This document shows, piece after piece, positions 55,680 to 64,000 of a DNA stretch of 64,000 nucleotides. A model generated the notes under the pieces. That model was not told the origin of the DNA. It searched no databases and worked only from the letters and a program-made list of their open reading frames with translations. The first letter of the stretch is position 1, and every line of letters begins with the position of its first letter. The position numbers and the translations under genes are program-made. Origin of the DNA: Kappaphycus alvarezii (lineage: Eukaryota > Rhodophyta > Florideophyceae > Gigartinales > Solieriaceae); the NCBI GenBank assembly GCA_002205965.3, contig NADL03000868.1, forward strand, positions 124,001 to 188,000. The letters are read 5' to 3'.

Positions 55680-56060
55680 CGTCTATACGATTCCATTTGA
55701 TGGATTTTGCAGTAATGATTATGTTTGTTTGAGACTTTAGGGGTAGCCAAAAGTCTAACTAAGCTGAGTAAACTGCTTCTTCTCGTGTAGATCAAGAACG
55801 GTGGCAGCTTCAAGTCAGATCCCAAATATTTAGGAAGTTGAGAGTCAGTTTCAGACCCAGGAACCGTTTTTTTATGCTGGTAACAGAGCATGACTGGAAG
55901 CCCCTGTCCCCTTATACTCACTTTTGGCCCTCCAATCGGCCTTACTCGCCTCTTTTTGTTCGCTCAACTATACTACGGTAGCATTTTTGTCGCTTGCAAC
56001 ACCTCCTTCTTGGGTTAATTGGATCCGATTTTCTCTTCTCTCATCTATTTATCTTTATCA
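55680..56060 (-). repeat. LTR remnant inside unit, copy C
   Basis: Counterpart of 49902-50281 with a few substitutions (for example TTTTGCAGTAATG). Confidence 0.7.
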
Positions 56061-56111
56061 CCCTTCTCCCAAAAAATATCTCCATCGAGTTTCGCAAGTG
56101 GGTAAAGAGGA

Positions 56112-56797
56112 ATGAAGTACAGCTTCCTTGTCTCACTAAAACCTAGTTGCTCTAATTCCGATAGCTACGGTGTCTGGTCGCGCTGTGCATTCTGTCCGTT
56201 CTCCACGTCCGTACCCCTGCCAGTCGCTGAGTGCACGATCATGTTATCAACTACAAATCATGCCATTCAAATGGATGTATTATCGCTTTCAATATTTCGC
56301 AGCACGAAGATAGTTTTCCAAAAACTGAACCCAGAGGTATGCGACAACAGCAAGAAAGGCATATATCGATACATGTCCAATATGGTCCGTGCTCGCATCT
56401 CGAAGCCTTGTACCCTGATTCAGCCTCTGCATCAACTGTTCCAGAAAGCGCTTCATGAGGAGCAAGTATCCCGCACCTTGTGGGAGCGATCCCTAGAACA
56501 CTACACTACAGCGAATTCTTCCTTAGGGCGGTGCTGGAATGGAGGATCGCTCGTGGATGGGTCACTTTGTCAGTAAAAGCTTTCCCAAGAATCAATGAAA
56601 TGCTTAGGCAGACTGTAATATCTATCCTTCGCTCGAATCAACGTCAGGCGTTCCCTTTACGCCATTTTCCCGACCCCGCCATTGCCCCCGACCTCTTAAA
56701 GTCCCACCGCGACCCCATTGCCCCCGCCGCTACCCGCTCGATCTATTTCAGCTTAGAGCCTTCATCGGCGGTAGCAGACGACACTGTCGTCATGTAA
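56112..56797 (+). pseudogene. Unclassified coding remnant, copy C
   Basis: As in copies A and B, with single-residue differences (TTANSS, VADDTVVM). The shared internal TGA is kept. Confidence 0.35.
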
Positions 56798-57500
56798 GTC
56801 GCACTTGTGGACGCCAGGAAAAAGGGCCCACAGCTCAGCCAAGACTCAGCCGATTCGAAATGTTGGAAACTCTTGAGTAATTGGAAAAGTCGGGGAATGA
56901 AAACATCACTTAAAAACTCTTTCCAGAGATATCTCTGGGGAGTATGAAGCTTTTGAATACACCATTTTGCAGCTGTATTGATCTGCGCAGTGATCAGAAG
57001 AGGCGTAATGGCAATATCTCAAAAACGCTTTTGACCATAATTTCAAAAAACGGTCCCTTCTGTAGGAGAGCGGTCCTCTCCACAAACTCTTATCTTTTAC
57101 TTCCCTGTGAGTTTTCAAAAGCAGCTCTTCCCATCAATTTCTCTCACGAGCAAAAACATGAATGAAATGAATTTTTCCCCATGAATCCAAATTCACTGTG
57201 CAACTACATTTCTATTTTTTCTTGAGAATTTCGGTCCGCTCTTTGCGAAAAAGGTATCTTTCGACTCGTGATCTGCTTCGTCCTCCAACTTCAGTTCCGA
57301 TATTTTATCAAGACGAGTTTTAGTTATTGCCCTGATTGCATCCAAATTCAAAGCCGAGGGATTGACGCACATATTTCATTTCGTCCAAGATCCTGAAACG
57401 TTCCGAAGACGTCGCCCTATTTAAAGTTTGAAATCGACGTCGTTGATGAAAACCCCCGGCGCCAAATACTCCATCGCCTCACCCCTTTTGTGTCCTCAAC

Positions 57501-58152
57501 ATGACCGATCTCCGCCCGTCCCTCACGATCACCAGGTCATCCTGAGGCGGCCGCTTACTCAACTCCCTGGCCCTGGTGGCCAATGGACCAACCAATTAAG
57601 ATGACTACCGTAGGAAAATGGACCGGGAATGCGTTCAAGATTGGGTCCGCCTGCACTGCTTCGGAAGGCAGAAGATGCAGAGGAGGAGGTAGAAGAGGAG
57701 GAGGTAGAAGAAGAGGAGGTAGAAGAAGAGGAGGTAGAAGAAGAGGAGATAGAAGAAGAGGAGATAGAAGAAGAGGAGATAGAAGAAGAGGACGGAGAGG
57801 AGGCGGAAGAGGAGTATGGAGAGGAGGACTGGGTGGAACCGTGGAAGCCACTAGTGTACAACGGTGAGGGGTCACTGTGGAGAACAAAGGGGAAACTGAG
57901 GAAGTAACCTTTATTTATGACTCTTCTGGCAAGGATGATGAGGAGATTGAAGAGAAGGACGAGGAAGATGAGGTGGAGGGAGAAATGGAAAGTGCCGGGA
58001 TAGTGGGGAGGGGGCCGGAAAGTATGGGCCAGGTGGTCCCGATTCTTGAGTGGTATGGTAAAGTCCGTGCGGTACTTAATCCGAGGCACGCTGTCGCGAC
58101 CGTAATTTACAACCCAGCATGTCTGCTGCGCGGCCTTGAGCAGGCTTTTTAG
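57501..58152 (+). pseudogene. Acidic-tail family copy 6 (unit C), best preserved tail
   Basis: The minisatellite (about 57680-57795) is uninterrupted here: seven 15-bp units (GAAGAAGAGGAGGTA or ...ATA) coding EEEEV/EEEEI, then DGEEAEEEYGEEDWVEPWKP. After one frame change near 57870, the frame 57877-58152 is open: EEIEEKDEEDEVEGEMES, GRGPESMGQVVPILEWYG and the GGWHP-family tail to TAG 58152. The N-terminal TGA after TITRSS remains, so full-length translation would need readthrough. Confidence 0.55.
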
Positions 58153-58195
58153 GTAAATGTAAAAGGTACTGCTGGTCACCCTGTAGGATCTTGCG

Positions 58196-58369
58196 GGCTA
58201 CAACCGACCATAAGTTTCAAATATTAAATCACCCTACATTTCACCCATCTTGGAAGGTATATCCGAGCTATCCTCAAGTTTCCAAGACAACCATAATCGA
58301 CTCAAAAAGGGATGCCGATACAATAATGAGGGATGTACTGCGCTCCATAAAAGGCCACCTCAAGAATGC
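58196..58369. repeat. Motif L (inverted) joined to motif R block, copy C
   Basis: Counterpart of 46631-46805, again beginning about 45 bp after the stop of the GGWHP-family tail. Confidence 0.6.
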
Positions 58370-59160
58370 TCTCTCATTGCAGCATCTGTTCAGGAAGTGA
58401 CCACATGTCCGTATATTAAAACATTCAAATGTCCCCCCCTCATCAGAACATTGAACTAGGGGCATTTGGTCCATGAAAAATAGAAACGATATTATTCACC
58501 GGCACCTCCTCAAGCCCAATTCTGAAATAGGGGAAAGGTTTAATTGCTTCACTCCTGCCAGATATATTCGATTCTATCCCAATGATAAAATCGAAACACA
58601 GGTCAGATGGACACGAAATTCAAGTCACGCAGTTGAAGTACCCGCTACAGTAGTCCCCAGGAAAAGCTCATGGTCCGCTTCGTACCTCTTATTTAGTTAC
58701 CGTTGAAAGCCTCTGGTACCCCACCTCATACTAGAAGCTTTTAACGGTAACTATTTGGCATTAGCTGAAATCAAGTCGGTTGAGAAATAATCCAGAAAAG
58801 TTGTCGCATAGGGAGACAAAATTCTTCCAGTGCAACATTCTTTGTTAATTTTTTTTATTTGTGCAAGTAACGTTACATAGGTCCCCGTCCCGTCCCTGTC
58901 CTGTTTCCGTTCCGATCATAATTTTTTCAATTTGATTCCATATCGGAACAAGCAATCCACAAGAGTGAGATCAAGACTCTGAATTGCACCGCTAACCGAT
59001 TCCTATAAATGATATCCAACCGATCGAGGCGCTGGCGACATCAACATACAATCAAAAAATCTTCCTTCAATCCTCCCAACCACCGCAGGTCAATCCCTAT
59101 TCCAATAAAACCACCAATAGTCAGACGAAAATCGGTTTCCACTACCTGTCGAAACTCGAA

Positions 59161-59718
59161 ATGCCTAGGCGATCACATGGCACGACAGCGGGGGCTGGAG
59201 GGCAGGGATCCAGGAACGATGAGCGGGTTGAATGGGCAGATCGAAGCGGACGGGCTAGGAGTGCTGAATGGGTTCAGCGGGGCGAACTGGCGGAGAAGGC
59301 TGCATGGGTTGAGCTGAGTGGGCGATCTGAGAGGAGTGAATGGGTTGGGCTGAGGGGGCGGGAGGAGCGGGTAGAATGGGGAGAACGGGTTGAACGGGGC
59401 GAACTGGCGAAGAGGACTGAGTGGGTTGAACGGGGCGAGCGGGCTGATAGGGCTGAGCAAAATGGGTGGACCGACCGAAACGGGCGACCAAAGGGCGCTG
59501 AGCAGGCTGATCAGGGTGACCAGGGTGATCGGGCTGTCCAGAATTGGCGGACTGGGCGGACTGGGCGACCGGAGGGTGTTGAGCGGACTGATCAGGGTGA
59601 CCACGGTGACCGGGCTACTCAGAATTGGCGCACTGGGAGGATTGGGCAGAATGAACACATGCAGCGGAGGGTCAGTTCGCCTACCGGAGGCTCCCAGTAC
59701 AGCCAAGGATACACCTCT
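59161..59718 (+). pseudogene. R/E/W/G-rich repeat ORF, copy C, cut by the Copia junction
   Basis: 186 codons identical or nearly so to copy B up to GGSQYSQGYTSH; the frame then runs 20 codons into Copia DNA and stops at 59781. Confidence 0.7.
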
Positions 59719-60496
59719 CACACCGCATTTTCAAGTAAACATATTGTCAGTTGGACTTCTCACCAAGTACTTTACCATTAAGTTCACTCAAGATCCTCCA
59801 GCAAGCAACTATGTGAGCACAAGCGTGTTCTATCGGAGAGGATCCAACGAAATTGTGAAGATGATTGAGATCGCAGAAGATGGTCTCTATCGCTTACCTC
59901 CTCATTCACCTAAGCGTGCTAATTCATCGCAAGCCACAGTCCCTCAATTGATGCATGGAAATACCAAATCTGTGGCAGTTGCAAAGCCTAAGAAAACTCA
60001 GAAGGGATTGGCGCTTGAGTGGCACTCCAAGACTGGGCATCCTCACACGGCGAGGTACATGGAACTTGCAAGAATTTTCCCAGATGTTCCTGAGTTCGAT
60101 TGTAAGACATTGGATTCGATCAAGTGCATCCCTTGTGCAGTTGCGAAAGCACAAAGAAGCCCAATCGAAGCAAGTATGCGGATCACGAATTATCCGCTTG
60201 AGCTCGTGCATGTAGATATCACTGGCAAAATGTCGACTCCGTCGACAGGAGGATCGCATTATGCAGTAGGATTTGTTGACGACCTTACCTCCAAGACGGA
60301 CGTTCACTTCATCAAGAATAGAAGTGATCTATTTTCTTCCCTCAAGTACTACAAGGAAAGGACCGAAAACATCCTTCGTGCACCAATGATCAACCTTAGG
60401 CCTGACGGTGCAGGAGAGAATATATCTAATGAGGTCACTCAGTTTTGCCTTATGAAGGGTATTCCCATGGAACCTTCACCACCGCACGCTTCTTAA
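59719..60496 (+). pseudogene. Copia GAG-pre-integrase and first part of the integrase core
   Basis: EWHSKTGHPHTARYMELARI and SIKCIPCAVAKAQRSP form the H-H-C-C zinc finger. The core has the first Asp in LVHVDITGKM and the second in LRPDGAGE. The frame ends after EPSPPHAS, one base short of joining the following frame. It is continuous with an alternative frame of tandem unit C, giving a chimeric 368-codon ORF from 59390. Confidence 0.85.
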
Positions 60497-60981
60497 GCAA
60501 TGGCGTAGCGGAACGTTTCATGAAAGAATTGGGCACTAGAGCGAGAGTTCTTCTATTTGATGCCAACCTTCCATTTGAGCTGTGGGCCGAAGCAATGAGT
60601 CATGGCAATTGGCTTCGCAATCGACTTCCATCAACAAGAATTGACAACAACATTCTGATACTTTTGTGGGATGCATCTGCGACGGTTAGTTTCAAAGACT
60701 TTCCAAAGTTCGGACAACAAGGGTTCGCATTCTTGTATCAATCTCCGACCCGACCTAATCGCAAGTTATCTGCAAGAGCTGTGCATGGACAATTCGTTGG
60801 AATGGAGAGCGAGTCAAGCTTATACCGCATTTATTTTCCCTCTACCAAGAAGGTTATCCGTACACGAAAGGCAGATTTTCGCATATTTCATGATGAAACT
60901 TTGCCCGGAGTATCAACTTTGCTGGACGGAATAGCACATCAGACAGCAATCGACGCAGAACTAGAAGCCGCCGAACCCTAA
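60445..60981 (+). pseudogene. Copia integrase C-terminal part and linker
   Basis: SNGVAERFMKELGTRARVLL carries the third catalytic residue (Glu). PFELWAEAMSHGNWLRNRLP and ARAVHGQFVGMESESSLYRI are standard Copia motifs. It stops at TAA 60981, after which the same frame continues (ADDILAQAFQAF), so one substitution separates it from RT. Confidence 0.85.
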
Positions 60982-60993
60982 GCAGATGATATA

Positions 60994-61401
60994 TTGGCGC
61001 AAGCTTTTCAAGCTTTTCGAATTCCCTTGCGCGAAGTATATGTGGCTAGGAGAAAGAAACATGACCCCAAGTTGCCTCGATCATTCCAAGAAGCTATTCA
61101 GAGCAGACCTTGGCGCGAAGCTATCGACCGCGAATTTGTCGCGTCAAAGGAGCGAAACACTTGGGAGTACGTTCCCCGTCGCTCGGATATGCACGTAATT
61201 CCACACACCTGGGTATTCCGTTTGAAGCCGTTGGACACGAAAGGAAACACGTTCTTGCACAAGGCTCGATGCGTAGTACGAGGTGACAAGCAGTCGCCCG
61301 GTTTGGACTTTGATCCTGACAACCTCTATGCTCCCGTCGCATCACACGAAGCAATTCGTATGCTACTCGCACTTGCAGCTGCCGATGGACTCATTGTCTA
61401 A
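60994..61401 (+). pseudogene. Copia reverse transcriptase, N-terminal part
   Basis: PRSFQEAIQSRPWREAIDRE, NTWEYVPRRSD, THVWVFRLKPL-type and KARCVVRGDKQSPGLDFDPD motifs are all typical Copia RT starts, then APVASHEAIRMLLALAAADG. A TAA follows LIV; the frame continues downstream with GGYFCNACLYGDID, suggesting GAA to TAA. Confidence 0.9.
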
Positions 61402-62646
61402 GGAGGGTATTTTTGTAATGCTTGCCTGTACGGAGATATCGACACTGACATTTTCATTGAGCAGCCGACGAACTCCAGTAACATTCCTGAGAAGCCAGGA
61501 TTTGTTTGTCGCTTGCTGAAATCAATGTATGGAATCCATCAAGCAGGAAAGATTTGGGGTTCAGTCTTGGTAACAACAATATTCAGCTGGAACTTCACTC
61601 AATCCAATGTTGATGCCCGAGTATTCTTCAAGAAAGTTGGTAACGAATTTGTCATCATAGTCATCGTGGTAGACGACATGAAATTCGTATCCAATTCACC
61701 CAAGCTTTTGCAACATCTCAAGGACAGGTTGAGTGCAAAGTTCGACGTCAAGTTCTTTGGCAAGTTGACCTCATTCGTAGGTTGGGAAATATTCCATGGA
61801 GAGAATGGCATCAAGATATCGCAACACAACTACGCCGATAACATCTTGAAGGAAGAAGGCCTGGGCGAAGCGAATGGCTGTTGGACACCACTTCCTACAA
61901 ACGCTGATTTGTGCAGTGCTTATCCATCTGAGCAATTGCTATCGCAGTCTGATCACTCTTGGTATCATTCAACCATTGGTGCCCTCCTCTACCTTTCAGT
62001 ATGCACAAGACCTGATCTGTCATTTGCAGTATGCTCTTTAGCGAGGCAAGTTCATGCGCAAACTTACCGCCATGGTGCATTATTGCGAAGAGTCCTGCGC
62101 TACTTGCCCGGAACACGAAGCCTTGGAATAGCTTATCGTCGATCCACTTCCGCCGGGAAAGAATTTTTTCAAGCATATTCCGATGCAGACTGGGCAGGAG
62201 ACCAAGAGACGCGCAAGTCAACGACTGGATATGTTGTGATGATGAACGGAGCGCCGGTATCTTGGAAGAGTCAACGCCAAACAATTGTTGCGTTATCATC
62301 TGCAGAGTCAGAGTATGTTGCGCTTTCGACATCTTCGAGGAATTTGGTTTGGATTCGTAGGTTGTATTGGGAACTTTGCAACGTGATGAAATTTGATGAA
62401 CGCACAATTATACCCAAGACCAATGTGTACACGGATAACACCGCGGCGCTTTCACTTGCTTTGAGTGACCAGATATCGGCCAAGAGCAAGCACATTGAAG
62501 TTAAGTTTCATCACGTGAAGGACTTGATCAAGAAGGGAATAATTGGTTTGCACTATATTTACACAGAAGATCAAGTGGCAGACTTACTTACGAAGCCGGT
62601 TGACAGACTTACCTTGGAGCGCCTAAGGTCGGTACTGCTGAACTAG
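61402..62646 (+). CDS. Copia reverse transcriptase palm/thumb and RNase H
   Basis: The open frame has its first ATG at 61513 and ends at TAG 62646. Motifs: DIFIEQPTN, KSMYGIHQAGKIWG, VIVVDDMKFVSNS (catalytic V-D-D-M, the Copia form of Y-x-D-D), GWEIFHGENGIKISQHNYAD, STIGALLYLSVCTRPDLSFA. RNase H: AYSDADWAGDQETRKSTTGY, QTIVALSSAESEYVALS, VYTDNTAALSLA, KHIEVKFHHVKDLIKKGIIG, DQVADLLTKPV. All expected acidic residues of RT and RNase H are visible. The part is intact but cannot be active alone without Gag and integrase. Confidence 0.92.
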   Translation, partial: GGYFCNACLYGDIDTDIFIEQPTNSSNIPEKPGFVCRLLKSMYGIHQAGKIWGSVLVTTIFSWNFTQSNVDARVFFKKVGNEFVIIVIVVDDMKFVSNSPKLLQHLKDRLSAKFDVKFFGKLTSFVGWEIFHGENGIKISQHNYADNILKEEGLGEANGCWTPLPTNADLCSAYPSEQLLSQSDHSWYHSTIGALLYLSVCTRPDLSFAVCSLARQVHAQTYRHGALLRRVLRYLPGTRSLGIAYRRSTSAGKEFFQAYSDADWAGDQETRKSTTGYVVMMNGAPVSWKSQRQTIVALSSAESEYVALSTSSRNLVWIRRLYWELCNVMKFDERTIIPKTNVYTDNTAALSLALSDQISAKSKHIEVKFHHVKDLIKKGIIGLHYIYTEDQVADLLTKPVDRLTLERLRSVLLN

Positions 62647-62715
62647 TGATCCCTTGGTTCGCCAATGATCCATCGACGCAAGTAACCATTGAGTGAAACC
62701 GCAATCGTCATCAAC

Positions 62716-63368
62716 TGTTAGGAAAAGCAGAAAGGCTTTCGGGCCACCGCAAACGTGAACCAGAGGCAATCCAAGGAGCCACACTGCAGCAGCACGGTAA
62801 CCTCAGCGCATTTGGTCACTGTGTGCGACAGCAGCGAGTCTTATATGCGTGAGCGAATTTGAGAATCGACGATCCCGACGGTGAGTTTGGTTTACTGAAT
62901 TTCTATTATTTTTGCGCGGAGTCTACAGAGTACAGCAATGCATGATCGTTGGGAGCAGCTCGTCTGCTGAACAAAAGATTAGCCGAGTCAAGGGCAACCT
63001 GTGTGCCGAGTCAGGGGTTACACTGCCGAGTCAAGAGCAAACTAAAGACGCCGAGCGAAGGGCGCACTCTCTGGAGTATAAATGACGAAAGGGCAAACAA
63101 GACGCCGAGTCAAGGGCGCACTCTACGGAGCTAGTTTTCGTCGAGTCAAGGACGAAGCTGTCGTTGAGGAGGGGTGAGAAGTGCACCCCTGTCGTGCAAC
63201 GACAGCAATGCCCGAGGATGGGCAAAGCCGGGTCCGACAAGGGACCAGTAATGAGTACAATTGGTCCAGGAGGATTTAGGACACAGTTCTAATTAAGTAC
63301 CCAGCTGGGTCAATAAAGAGTGAGTCTACAGCGTCGGTCGAGACAGCGACCGAACGCGAGGACGATCA
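62716..63368 (+). repeat. Probable 3' LTR of the Copia element
   Basis: TGTTAGGAAAAGCAG, a typical Copia LTR start, lies 70 bp after the RNase H stop. It contains a TATA-like GTATAAATG (63076-63084), a possible polyadenylation signal CAATAAAG (63311), and six copies of a GCCGAGTCAAGGGC-like word between 62982 and 63153. With no second LTR to compare, the right end near GACGATCA is a guess. Confidence 0.55.
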
Positions 63369-63474
63369 CCTTTGCCTCCAACTTTCAAAAAGAAATTTAA
63401 TTATCCTGCCCTATCGATTTGTGATTACGCAAGAACTCTGGGGCTAATCCTGGGAGTATTACAGTGGGAGAGCC

Positions 63475-63981
63475 ATGGGCCATCGGGTAGTAGCAGCCCT
63501 CTCCCAAAGCACAATCCGACACACCAGTCTCTGCAACTGTTCCAGGATGAAAAAGGGAAGGATTAAGGACTTTTCTAAGTCCGAATGCCGTACGAGAGCA
63601 ACAAACTGGAGGCAAGAACTTATCTACATCGCTAGAAAGAGACTAGGAATAGCTGATTCCGCTTTTACAAGACCTTTGGCTGTTCTTCTCACTGCGCAGA
63701 AATTCGTGCAGCCTGGCGAAGATTACGTGAAAATTGTCCTTCAAAGTAGAGGAATTTGCTTATCATCCTTTACCTTCAATTTTAACGCCTTCGGTAATCA
63801 AGAATGCCTACGTATGTTTAAATTTGAGAAGGAGCACGTCGAGTTAGTAACGGCAATTGTTGGATGGCCAGTCACGCAAACGGCTACGAAAAGAAAACGT
63901 TATTCCGTTGATGGTGTAATGGTCACCTGTGTGATATTACGAAGGATGGGAAGCCCAGCTCGGGGTCAGATCAGGAGATGA
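63475..63981 (+). pseudogene. PIF/Harbinger-like transposase, N-terminal part, runs off the window
   Basis: After a basic start, the frame reads NQECLRMFKFEKEHVELVTA, then KRYSVDGVMVTCVILRRMGS and PAR. This follows the R-F-x-K-E...L...R-Y-x...E-x...L-L-R-R-L-A-x-P-x-R pattern of the region before the catalytic core of Harbinger-type (DDE_4) transposases, as I remember it. A one-base shift at the GGGG of 63960 would continue SDQEMMFGKYG, the expected W/S-D-x-E-x-x-F-G segment; in the present frame it stops at 63981. The catalytic part lies beyond the window. Whether ATG 63475 is the start is uncertain. Confidence 0.55.
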
Positions 63982-64000
63982 TGTTCGGTAAATATGGGTC

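Larger units (their letters stand above)
54701..59718 (+). repeat. Tandem unit, copy C, truncated at the Copia junction
   Basis: It follows copy B closely to GGATACACCTCTCA at 59718, where copy B goes on with TTCTAGCGATG and copy C passes into Copia pol sequence. Confidence 0.95.
59719..63368 (+). mobile_element. Ty1/Copia retrotransposon, 5'-truncated
   Basis: The domain order integrase then RT then RNase H, and the motifs below, define Copia. Gag, protease and the 5' LTR are missing; the element begins with VNILSVGLLT, just before the GAG-pre-integrase region. The 3' LTR is present. Pol contains one frameshift (about 60495) and two in-frame TAA codons (60979 and 61399). The joint with tandem unit C has no sign of a target duplication, so it arose by recombination or deletion, or by assembly. 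Confidence 0.85.

Noticed and set aside
62982-63153. CRISPR-like array
   Set aside because: Repeats are degenerate, spacing irregular, inside a retrotransposon LTR of a eukaryotic genome, and no cas genes occur.
1-64000. tRNA or rRNA genes
   Set aside because: I looked for T-loop GGTTCGANYC words with matching acceptor stems and rRNA-like conserved blocks; none formed a convincing structure. A covariance-model scan would be decisive.

Overview
The window looks like a repeat-dominated chromosome segment of a filamentous ascomycete. The evidence is decayed LTR-retrotransposon relics with fungal-type Ty3 and Ty1 polyproteins, a fungal-style bZIP gene with C-rich third codon positions, and AT-rich repeat deserts. 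A truffle-like Pezizomycete would fit such a repeat load, but that placement is inference. No rRNA, tRNA, CRISPR or prokaryote-type operon was recognised.

Layout. 1-12.3 kb is a mosaic of old elements: LTR fragments, copies of an unclassified gene family with an acidic tail, a fragment ending in a GGWHP domain, and a LINE reverse-transcriptase fragment (9.6-10.9 kb). At 13.4-15.2 kb lies an intact host-type gene for a secreted cysteine-rich protein. It has a TATA box, a near-perfect palindrome in its leader, and a shared 73-bp repeat on either side. 15.5-18.8 kb holds a 250-bp MITE, another acidic-tail copy and two LTR remnants. About 19.7-31.6 kb is AT-rich and almost gene-free, apart from a fold-back repeat at 23 kb and a GGWHP remnant at 28.1 kb. 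32.6-34.4 kb (minus) encodes a bZIP transcription factor whose coding frame appears to switch twice.

35.7-43.2 kb is a complete but frame-broken Ty3/Gypsy element on the minus strand: two 721/722-bp LTRs, gag with CCHC knuckles, protease, RT, RNase H and integrase with a GPY/F end. Between integrase and the 3' LTR it carries two mutually similar ORFs that I cannot assign to any family. This is the best candidate here for something undescribed. Next to it, 43.2-59.7 kb is a direct tandem array of a 5.69-5.78-kb unit in about 2.9 copies. The unit combines LTR debris, an acidic-tail gene copy with a 15-bp minisatellite, TIR-like motifs and a 398-codon Arg/Glu/Trp/Gly-rich repeat ORF that is open only in the middle copy. 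The third copy is cut by a 5'-truncated Ty1/Copia element (59.7-63.4 kb), and the window ends in the start of a Harbinger-like transposase.

The only two convincing host genes are the cysteine-rich secreted protein and the bZIP factor; everything else recognisable is mobile-element coding sequence or its debris. Many frame breaks, including those in the bZIP gene and around the Ty3 protease active site, sit at homopolymers and occur as compensating pairs. Young tandem copies also differ mainly by homopolymer length. Base-calling indels are therefore a serious alternative to biological decay for a good part of the broken genes.
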